From positions 1-5,970 of the forward strand of contig JAGWPQ010000293.1 in NCBI GenBank assembly GCA_028877045.1: DNA of 5,970 nt, given 5' to 3'. Positions within the stretch are counted from its first letter, which is position 1; every line of letters begins with the position of its first letter. The DNA is from Bacteroidota bacterium (GTDB lineage: Bacteria; Bacteroidota; Bacteroidia; Chitinophagales; Chitinophagaceae). The notes under the pieces are model-generated. The model was not told the origin of the DNA. It did no database searches and saw nothing but the letters and a program-made list of their open reading frames with translations. A program made the position numbers and the translations under genes. Shown here one piece after another: positions 1 to 4,749 of the stretch.

Positions 1-467
1 AGATCGGGGCTATCGGTTTTTAAATTAATTAGTCCACCGGGAATAAGTATCTGTTGATACAACCGCAAAAACTTGGGATGTGTCAATCGTTTTTTTGCTT
101 TGGCTAAGCGCAGTTGCGGATCAGGGAAAGTGATCCATATTTCGCTTACTTCATCTTTTCCAAAATAATCCGGTATCTGATCGATGATGGTGCGAACAAA
201 AGCAACATTGTGTAAACCCGCATCCAGTGCGATTTTGGCGCCACGCCAGATACGGTTGCCTTTTATATCAACACCGATAAAATTTCTTTCAGGAAATAAT
301 TTTCCGAGGCCAACGGCATATTCGCCTTTACCGCAAGCCAGCTCAAGCGTGATCGGATGGTTGTTCTTAAAATATTCATCCCATTTTCCTTTCATCCATT
401 GCGGATGTTCTAAAACGTTGGCGAAAGATTTAATAGCCTCGAAGCGGATTAATTTTTTATGTCCCAT
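1..467 (-). CDS. trmB: tRNA (guanine(46)-N7)-methyltransferase, 3' end missing
   Basis: The enzyme transfers a methyl group from S-adenosylmethionine to N7 of G46 in the variable loop of tRNAs, in the cytosol. The visible 155 codons begin MGHKKLIRF. They show the SAM-binding glycine motif LELACGKGEYAVGLG (about residues 41-55), the following acidic strand FIGVDIKGNRIWRGA (63-77), and the family motif WITFPDPQ (111-118) followed by a basic KAKKRLTHPKF stretch. The FPDPQ form replaces the FPDPWPKKRH of proteobacterial TrmB and, from memory, is the usual Bacteroidota version. The reading frame is still open at base 1 (ILIPGGLINLKTDS), so the last third or so of a roughly 220-residue protein lies outside. 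The start chosen (467-465) is the ATG that gives the family's usual N-terminus. It is transcribed away from the cytochrome gene. Its base composition is somewhat richer in GC than the rest of the window. Confidence 0.93.
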   Translation of the reverse strand, partial: MGHKKLIRFEAIKSFANVLEHPQWMKGKWDEYFKNNHPITLELACGKGEYAVGLGKLFPERNFIGVDIKGNRIWRGAKIALDAGLHNVAFVRTIIDQIPDYFGKDEVSEIWITFPDPQLRLAKAKKRLTHPKFLRLYQQILIPGGLINLKTDSPD

Positions 468-753
468 GCGGCAGCAAAAGTAAGGCAGGTCGATAAATAA
501 ATAACTCAGGAAGTAAAAACTTCAAACATCGGTACAAAAACATTATTCTATTACTTAAATTTTTTTGTCAACCTATTCCGGTAATCTTAGCCGTTTTGTC
601 AACCTTTTTCAGTACAAGACAAATCTTCCTTTACTGTTACCAAGACTAATTTTTTATGAAAATTCAATTCCTAACAAAAGTCATATTTTCTTCCGTCAAA
701 TCGTTTTAACATTGATGTTTAAACAATTCACCATCTTATCGAAATAAGTTTAT
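468..753. other. Divergent intergenic spacer, trmB / cytochrome c
   Basis: This AT-rich stretch separates two divergently transcribed genes and must hold the promoters of both. I see no convincing protein gene: the frames that stay open start at TTG, lack a ribosome-binding site and encode no recognisable pattern. No clear TTTG/TAnnTTTG promoter pair could be placed. The only distinct structure is the direct repeat at 563-614, described separately. Confidence 0.6.
563..614. repeat. Two-copy direct repeat, 31-bp period
   Basis: TTTTGTCAACCT occurs perfectly at 563-574 and again at 594-605. Similarity continues for nine more bases (ATTCCGGTA against TTTTCAGTA), so 18 of 21 positions match. The 31-bp period is close to three helical turns, which would put both copies on the same face of DNA. 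On the minus strand each copy reads AGGTTGACAAAA, which includes a TTGACA string. This could be a pair of regulator-binding sites or promoter elements for trmB or the cytochrome gene, or simply a small duplication. No protein can be assigned from the sequence. Confidence 0.5.
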
Positions 754-1185
754 ATGAAAAAGAATGACAGTTTTCAGAAATTATTGCTTGTAATAAGCGT
801 GTTAGTGTTTGCCATTCCGGTGAGCCTCTTTTCTCAAACAGCAGAACGTGTGATTCCGGCAAATGCGATATCAATGGTAAATCCTTTAAAGGATAGTATG
901 CAGCTTTTGCCAGAAGCTAAAACAATTTATAAGACCAGTTGCAGGCCTTGTCATGGAGAAAATGGAAAAGGCGATGGACCTTCTGCATATACTCTTGAAA
1001 CTAATCCTGCAGACCACAGTTCTGGTAAAGTACAAAATAAAACTGATGGAGAATTATTCTGGTTAATTACCAATGGACATACACAAACGCCAATGGTTTC
1101 TTTTAAAAGAAACATTACTGTAAGAGAACGATGGGAACTGATATTATATATTCGCAGCTTGGCAAAAAAGTCTGAGATAAAATAA
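754..1185 (+). CDS. Small exported class I c-type cytochrome
   Basis: A 143-residue mono-heme electron carrier, exported across the inner membrane. Residues 1-28 form a signal peptide or anchor: a KK-containing start, a hydrophobic core at about 10-26 and FSQ near a possible cleavage point. The heme-binding motif CRPCH is at 63-67, covalently holding heme through C63 and C66 with H67 as one axial ligand. It is followed by the glycine-rich GENGKGDGP (68-76) typical of small bacterial cytochromes. M114 in TPMVSF is the likely second axial ligand. The closing RERWELILYIRSL is the conserved C-terminal helix of the fold. The redox partner is unknown; no oxidase or other respiratory gene lies nearby, so it appears monocistronic. 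The ATG at 754 is chosen because it gives a complete signal peptide. Confidence 0.9.
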   Translation: MKKNDSFQKLLLVISVLVFAIPVSLFSQTAERVIPANAISMVNPLKDSMQLLPEAKTIYKTSCRPCHGENGKGDGPSAYTLETNPADHSSGKVQNKTDGELFWLITNGHTQTPMVSFKRNITVRERWELILYIRSLAKKSEIK

Positions 1186-1214
1186 TTTATTTTATTAGCT
1201 TTATATGTTACGCG

Positions 1215-1238
1215 TCTCAATAAGTGAAGGAATTGAGA
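1215..1238 (+). terminator. Weak hairpin downstream of the cytochrome gene
   Basis: TCTCAAT (1215-1221) and ATTGAGA (1232-1238) form a perfect 7-bp stem around a 10-base loop, about 30 bp after the cytochrome stop codon. It is the best candidate for ending that transcript, but it is AT-rich and is followed by TATAGTAATTTGG rather than a run of T, so it may be only a weak terminator or a 3'-end stabiliser. Confidence 0.25.
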
Positions 1239-1278
1239 TATAGTAATTTGGTGTTTCCAAACATAACTAAATAAAAAT

Positions 1279-1306
1279 AGCCAACGCTGTAGAAACAGCA
1301 CTGGCT
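1279..1306 (-). terminator. Intrinsic terminator of the tRNA-like RNA
   Basis: On the minus strand, AGCCAGTGCTGT, a four-base TTCT loop and ACAGCGTTGGCT form a 12-bp hairpin followed at once by ATTTTTATTT. The two central positions pair as G-U and U-G only when the minus strand is transcribed; on the plus strand they become A/C mismatches. The T tract is also strong only on the minus side. Both points say it terminates leftward transcription, which fits the structured RNA whose 3' end lies 23 bases upstream (1330). Confidence 0.8.
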
Positions 1307-1329
1307 TTAAAACACCGAAATAAGAAAGC

Positions 1330-1490
1330 TGTAGGGGTAGGAGTCGAACCTACACGAGGAAGTTAGCTGTAGTACAAAGTCCGGTGGTCAACCCCGGTCT
1401 TTCTTGCGAAAGGCTCTATGCTACGTTTATCCTGGATTCCTCACCCCCGAGACGAGAGGGCATGTCTGCCTAAAGTTTCATCACCCCACA
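1330..1490 (-). ncRNA. tRNA-like structured RNA with a ~90-nt variable-region insertion
   Basis: Read on the minus strand from 1490. The acceptor stem is TGTGGGG (1490-1484) paired with CCCTACA (1336-1330), with one G-U. U8 and G9 follow. A 3-bp D-stem ATG/CAT (1481-1479, 1464-1462) encloses a 14-nt loop with GG at 1470-1469. Base 26 is G. An anticodon-like arm CCCTC/GGGGG (1460-1456, 1448-1444) has the 7-nt loop TCGTCTC. At the other end a perfect 5-bp T-stem GTAGG/CCTAC encloses a consensus TTCGACT loop (1353-1337). Between the anticodon-like arm and the T-arm lie about 90 nt closed by GAGGAA/TTCCTC (1442-1437, 1361-1356). Inside are a CTTTC-GCAA-GAAAG hairpin with a GNRA loop (1412-1399), a CCGG...CCGG hairpin (1397-1381) and a short GTAG/CTAC helix. 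CCA is not encoded. It is far too long for a tRNA, too short for tmRNA and lacks tmRNA's 5' signature. I do not recognise the class; the fold was drawn by eye. Confidence 0.75.
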
Positions 1491-1522
1491 GTATAAAGAA
1501 CTTTTAATTCTTGTTAATAGAA

Positions 1523-1530
1523 CAAAATTA
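1523..1530 (-). promoter_or_regulatory. Candidate -7 promoter element for the tRNA-like RNA
   Basis: The minus strand reads TAATTTTG, an exact match to the Bacteroidota -7 consensus TAnnTTTG. It would start transcription near 1515-1518, about 25 bases before the tRNA-like 5' end, leaving a leader that RNase P could remove. No good TTTG element was found 17-23 bases further upstream, so this is a half-match in AT-rich DNA. Confidence 0.35.
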
Positions 1531-1586
1531 TACAATTGCCTTGATTGTTGAATAGTATTTAAATAATTTTTCAAAATTATCGATAT

Positions 1587-1616
1587 TATTCAATTAATAT
1601 TCCTTAATATTGAATA
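1587..1616. promoter_or_regulatory. Inverted repeat, possible operator of the Lrp-type regulator
   Basis: TATTCAAT (1587-1594) and ATTGAATA (1609-1616) are perfect 8-bp inverted copies with centres 22 bp apart, about two helical turns. The spacer also contains TTAATATT in direct repeat with a 10-bp step (1594-1601, 1604-1611). It lies 23 bp before the regulator's start codon and about 57 bp from the candidate promoter of the divergent RNA. Lrp/AsnC proteins commonly bind such AT-rich, helically phased palindromes and control their own genes. The low complexity of the region makes a chance match possible. Confidence 0.35.
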
Positions 1617-1638
1617 TAATTTAAAAACCAATAAGAAA

Positions 1639-2112
1639 ATGGCTTCAAAATTGAATCTTGACAAACTCGATTTTCAAATCATCCAGGAGATGATGGAAAA
1701 TGCTGAAATCTCTTATGCCGATCTAGGCAAGAAATTATTTGTTTCAGGCGGAACAATTCATGTACGCATCAAAAAACTAGAAGAACAGAAAGTGGTTAAA
1801 GGTAGGAAATTGGCAGTTGATTTAAAAGCTTTGGGTTATGATGTGATTTCGTTTATCGGAATTTATTTAGAAAAGAGTTCTTTATACGATTCGGTTGCCA
1901 AAGAATTAAAGAAAATACCTGAGATCGTTAGATTGAATTATACCACCGGCAATTACAGCATGTTTGCTGAAATTGTTTGCAAGGATATTCAGCAATTGCG
2001 GCATGTGCTGCACGATAAATTGCAAAATATAAAAGGTATTGAACGAACAGAAACCTTTATTTCGTTAGACGAAAGTTACAGCCGCAATGTTATTGTGACC
2101 GATGGAATGTAG
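1639..2112 (+). CDS. Lrp/AsnC-family transcriptional regulator
   Basis: A 157-residue DNA-binding protein of the feast/famine family. Residues about 6-60 are the winged helix-turn-helix: LDKLDFQIIQEMMENAEIS, then ADLGKKLFVSGGTIHVRIKKLEEQKVV with the recognition helix near 36-48. Residues about 66-148 are the RAM ligand-binding and oligomerisation domain, with VRLNYTTGNYSMFAEIVCKD (97-116) on the effector-binding and dimer face and the closing IERTETFISLDES strand (134-146). Where many family members have TGxYD, this one has TGNYS (103-107), so the acidic residue is replaced by serine. Ligand and targets cannot be told from sequence. The ATG at 1639 is preceded by ATAAGAAA and gives the expected short N-terminus. 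It lies 30 bp upstream of the wzz-like gene on the same strand, suggesting co-transcription and a role in controlling polysaccharide production. Confidence 0.92.
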   Translation: MASKLNLDKLDFQIIQEMMENAEISYADLGKKLFVSGGTIHVRIKKLEEQKVVKGRKLAVDLKALGYDVISFIGIYLEKSSLYDSVAKELKKIPEIVRLNYTTGNYSMFAEIVCKDIQQLRHVLHDKLQNIKGIERTETFISLDESYSRNVIVTDGM

Positions 2113-2142
2113 TTTCGCATTATTCATTTTATTTTAATAAAG

Positions 2143-3009
2143 ATGTCTCCAACTTCATTTAATTTAATTGATGTGATCGCAGTTTTACAAAAGCGATCGA
2201 AATCGATTTTAATTTTTGTTATTGTTTCGATGCTGATAACGATCGTGACACTTTTTATTGTTCCAAAATATTATCGTTCAACAACAGTGGTAATTCCTGC
2301 AAGTCCTGCTTTGGCCGATAAAGCAAGATTATTCAATTCCAATATTCAAAACTTGTATTCGTTTCTGGGCAACAGCGATGATACCGAAACTTTAATGGGT
2401 ATTGCAAAATTGGATACGGTTTATTATCAGTTGATCGATGAATTTAAATTGGTTGATTATTATAAAACAGAAGGAGAAAACAACAACATCAAAAGAAAAA
2501 AAACGATCAAACTTTTACAGAAGGATATCGAAATAAATAAGACCGAATTTAATCAGTTGAAGATTGTTGTGTGGACAAAAGATAAGGAGCTTTCGAAAAA
2601 TATTGCAAACCGCATGATCGGTATTATTGAGGAAACAGAACAGAACATGTGGAAAGAAGTGTATCAAAATAATCAAAAACAATTAGACGAATCGATCAAA
2701 GATTTAGAAGTGCAATATCAAAAAATTTCTGATAGTCTTTCCATTAATACCAATGCCTTTAAAAAAGAAATGCTCGAAAGTCAACGCCAGTCGGCACTTG
2801 AGCAAATCAAACAATATCAAAAATCGTCGAACGAAATAAAATTAGCCATTGCAACAACACCGCCGGCATTGTATGTTATTGAAAAGGCAATGGCATCGGC
2901 ATCGGCTGATAAACCAAATTTCACGGTTGACCTGTTGATCGTTTTGTTTGCAAGTATTGTGTTTGCGATGATAGTGGCTTTGATTTATGAAAGGAACCAA
3001 ACAAACTAA
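2143..3009 (+). CDS. Wzz-like polysaccharide chain-length determinant protein
   Basis: A 288-residue polysaccharide co-polymerase of the inner membrane, expected to set the length of chains made by a Wzy-type polymerase. The layout is that of the family: a short cytoplasmic N-terminus with the Wzz entry segment NLIDVIAVLQKRSKSI (7-22), a first membrane helix at about 22-41, a start of the periplasmic domain with PKYYRSTTVVIP (41-52), a long periplasmic part rich in coiled coil (about 174-200 and 208-234), then PPALYVIEKA (240-249), a single proline before the membrane (P258) and a second helix at about 262-281. There is no cytoplasmic tyrosine-kinase domain after the second helix, so it is a kinase-less type. 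The polymerase/ligase gene follows after 2 bp, so the two are almost certainly translated from one message and probably act together. Similarity is by architecture and N-terminal pattern; the exact subclass is uncertain. Confidence 0.87.
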   Translation: MSPTSFNLIDVIAVLQKRSKSILIFVIVSMLITIVTLFIVPKYYRSTTVVIPASPALADKARLFNSNIQNLYSFLGNSDDTETLMGIAKLDTVYYQLIDEFKLVDYYKTEGENNNIKRKKTIKLLQKDIEINKTEFNQLKIVVWTKDKELSKNIANRMIGIIEETEQNMWKEVYQNNQKQLDESIKDLEVQYQKISDSLSINTNAFKKEMLESQRQSALEQIKQYQKSSNEIKLAIATTPPALYVIEKAMASASADKPNFTVDLLIVLFASIVFAMIVALIYERNQTN

Positions 3010-3011
3010 AA

Positions 3012-4490
3012 ATGCTTTTTCTAAAGCGATATTATTTTTTGTTTGTAACAGCATCGCTGATCTTTATTTTCAGTTTAATAACGGCTATCGCTGTGCAAAA
3101 TTTTTGGTGGCTGTTCATTCCTTTCGCATGGATATTGATCCCGGTTATTTTTAATTACACAGTTTCTTTTACAGAACGGTTATTTTGGTTGGTGCTTATT
3201 CTTTTGCCGTTATCAACCGAACTGATGGTTACAGATTCGCTTGGATTAGATTTTCCGGACGAACCTTTATTGATTTTAATAACAGGGATTTTTATTGTGA
3301 AGCTGATTTATAAGCCATCATTATTTCCTAAACATGTTTTAAAAAGATATTTGTTTTTTTTATTGATACTTCATTTGCTGTGGATCTTTATTTGTTGTTT
3401 TTTTTCTGTCGATCCGATTCTTTCCATCAAATTTTTTCTTGCAAAGATCTGGTATGTCATCCCGTTTGTTTTGTTGCCTCAAGTAATCATCAAATCGCAA
3501 AACGATTTTAAAAAAATCGCATTGAGTTTATTATTACCAATGTTGTTTGTGGTGCTGCAGGCATTGATCCGTCATTCATTTTATAATTTTTCTTTCGAAG
3601 GAATTAAACAAGTATTAGATCCTTTTTTCAGAAATCATGTTAACTATTCTGCTATGCTGGTTTGTTTGCTGGCAGTATTGTGGTGTATGCGAAAACTAAC
3701 GCCAAATAATCAATTTTATTCCAAATTAATTAATGCAGGAATAGTTATTGGTATAACAGGATTAATATTTTCTTTTTCCCGGGGAGCCTGGTCTGCATTG
3801 GTTCTTGGCGTTTTAGCAGGAATAATTTTTCATCTGAAAAAAATGAAAATAGTTTTAATTGGTTTTGCCATTTCTTTTTCGGTTTTGATAGCATGGTTAT
3901 TCGTCAATAATAATTATTTAAAATTTGCACCCGATTATCAGCACACTATATTTCATACCGATTTCAGCGAACATTTGCAGGCAACGGTTACATTAAAAGA
4001 TGTTTCGAATGCCGAACGCTTTTATCGTTGGGTAGCTGCCGTAAATATGATTGCCGAAAAACCAATAGCTGGTTTTGGTCCAAATAATTTTTATGATAAT
4101 TATAAATCTTTTACCAGAAACCAGTTTAAAACATGGGTTAGTAATAATCCCGATCATTCATCTGTTCATAATTATTTTTTGCTCACGGCATTAGAACAAG
4201 GTGTTGTCGGATTGATTTTATTTGCAGCATTATTTTTTGGAATGATCTTAAAAACACAGCAATTATATAAGCAGTTACACAATAATTTTTACCGAACCAT
4301 TGCACTAACTACCGGAATTGTTTTGGTAATGATCGGCACTGTTATTTTTTTAAGTGACCTGATTGAAACAGATAAAATAGGAAGCCTTTTCTGGCTTAGT
4401 TTAGGAATGATCTTTATTTTGCAGGAAAAATTGACAGAGGAGCAACACTCAATTGCTACAACCGATTCGCAATTTTCTGATATCGTTTAA
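3012..4490 (+). CDS. O-antigen ligase / Wzy-type polymerase family membrane protein
   Basis: A 492-residue polytopic inner-membrane protein with roughly ten or more hydrophobic segments. Wzy polymerases and WaaL ligases share this fold and join lipid-linked sugar chains on the periplasmic side. The Wzy_C-type core is visible: SFSRGAW (254-260) with the conserved arginine R257 near a helix start; a large periplasmic loop (about 300-385) containing RFYRW (336-340) and GFGPNNF (354-360); then VHNYFLLTALEQG (385-397), where H386 is the expected catalytic or binding histidine, followed by more membrane helices. Sequence alone does not separate polymerase from ligase. The adjacent wzz-like gene argues for polymerase, since chain-length proteins work with Wzy. 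The start is 2 bp after the preceding stop, supporting translational coupling. The polar tail after about 470 is soluble and probably cytoplasmic. Confidence 0.88.
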   Translation: MLFLKRYYFLFVTASLIFIFSLITAIAVQNFWWLFIPFAWILIPVIFNYTVSFTERLFWLVLILLPLSTELMVTDSLGLDFPDEPLLILITGIFIVKLIYKPSLFPKHVLKRYLFFLLILHLLWIFICCFFSVDPILSIKFFLAKIWYVIPFVLLPQVIIKSQNDFKKIALSLLLPMLFVVLQALIRHSFYNFSFEGIKQVLDPFFRNHVNYSAMLVCLLAVLWCMRKLTPNNQFYSKLINAGIVIGITGLIFSFSRGAWSALVLGVLAGIIFHLKKMKIVLIGFAISFSVLIAWLFVNNNYLKFAPDYQHTIFHTDFSEHLQATVTLKDVSNAERFYRWVAAVNMIAEKPIAGFGPNNFYDNYKSFTRNQFKTWVSNNPDHSSVHNYFLLTALEQGVVGLILFAALFFGMILKTQQLYKQLHNNFYRTIALTTGIVLVMIGTVIFLSDLIETDKIGSLFWLSLGMIFILQEKLTEEQHSIATTDSQFSDIV

Positions 4491-4559
4491 CAGTTTCCCA
4501 ATTTCGAAAATTTTTGCCGAAAATACAATCTCATTTACCGAATAAGTATTTTTACAAAC

Positions 4560-4643
4560 AGCTAAGGCAGCTTTATTGATATCATTAAATAAGATTAAAC
4601 TTTATTGTATTTGAATTGTCTTACTAAAATTAAAGCCTTAGTT
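4560..4643 (+). promoter_or_regulatory. Long-range inverted repeat ahead of the small ORF
   Basis: CTAAGGC (4562-4568) and GCCTTAG (4635-4641) are exact inverted copies 66 bases apart. Adding one G-U and one A-T pair outward would extend a stem to 9 bp. The right arm abuts the ATG at 4644, so in RNA it could cover the ribosome-binding region of the 33-codon ORF. GCTTTA (4570-4575) could compete for TAAAGC (4631-4636). This may be a translational switch or coincidence; no aptamer class was recognised. Confidence 0.2.
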
Positions 4644-4745
4644 ATGAAAAACTTATTTTTCTTTCCGTTTGTATTATTGGCAATGATCTTTCTAATTGTT
4701 TATGCGTGGTGGCCTGAAAATGCTGAACAGATTCAAAACGTATAG
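4644..4745 (+). CDS. Possible 33-residue single-pass membrane protein
   Basis: A short ORF encodes a protein beginning MKNLFFFPFVLLAMIF. It has one strongly hydrophobic segment at about 4-23, a WWP break at 22-24 and a polar tail (ENAEQIQNV). The layout of a lysine, one membrane helix and a soluble tail is what a genuine small membrane protein looks like. The ORF fills the convergent gap almost exactly, ending 4 bp from the stop codon of the opposing glycosyltransferase. Against it: no clear ribosome-binding site, no recognised family, and AT-rich DNA yields hydrophobic ORFs by chance because T-rich codons encode F, L, I and V. It could be the last gene of the polysaccharide operon, 153 bp after the polymerase, or have its own promoter. 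No function is assigned. Confidence 0.45.
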   Translation: MKNLFFFPFVLLAMIFLIVYAWWPENAEQIQNV

Positions 4746-4749
4746 CATT

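Noticed and set aside
184..483. 99-codon plus-strand frame opposite trmB
   Set aside because: It is the complement of a clearly conserved methyltransferase with intact SAM motifs; the plus-strand translation has no family features.
656..709. 17-codon ATG ORF (MKIQFLTKVIF...) before the cytochrome gene
   Set aside because: Too short and without a ribosome-binding site or regulatory codon run; no leader-peptide logic such as a following attenuator could be seen.
565..747. 60-codon plus-strand open frame upstream of the cytochrome gene
   Set aside because: It starts at TTG inside a T tract, has no ribosome-binding site, spans the direct repeat and shows no domain or export pattern; typical chance frame in AT-rich DNA.
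951..1301. 116-codon minus-strand frame
   Set aside because: It overlaps most of the cytochrome gene in antisense, and its 5' part lies within the terminator hairpin of the RNA.
1330..1490. Identification of the RNA as tmRNA
   Set aside because: tmRNA shares the T-arm and acceptor logic, but this RNA is about 160 nt, lacks the conserved tmRNA 5' end and a recognisable tag reading frame, and has an anticodon-like arm that tmRNA does not have.
1330..1490. Riboswitch or RNase P RNA on either strand
   Set aside because: The CCGGACTTTG and GATGAAAC strings briefly suggested RNase P or SAM elements, but the surrounding conserved cores are absent, and the segment is followed by a terminator rather than a gene on its own strand.
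1330..1490. Normal tRNA interrupted by a group I intron
   Set aside because: The extra sequence lies between the anticodon-like arm and the T-arm rather than in the anticodon loop, is only about 90 nt, and lacks the P3-P7 core.
4500..4516. AATTT-CGA-AAATT hairpin with T run after the polymerase gene as a terminator
   Set aside because: The stem is only 5 A-T pairs with a 3-base loop; too weak to support termination.
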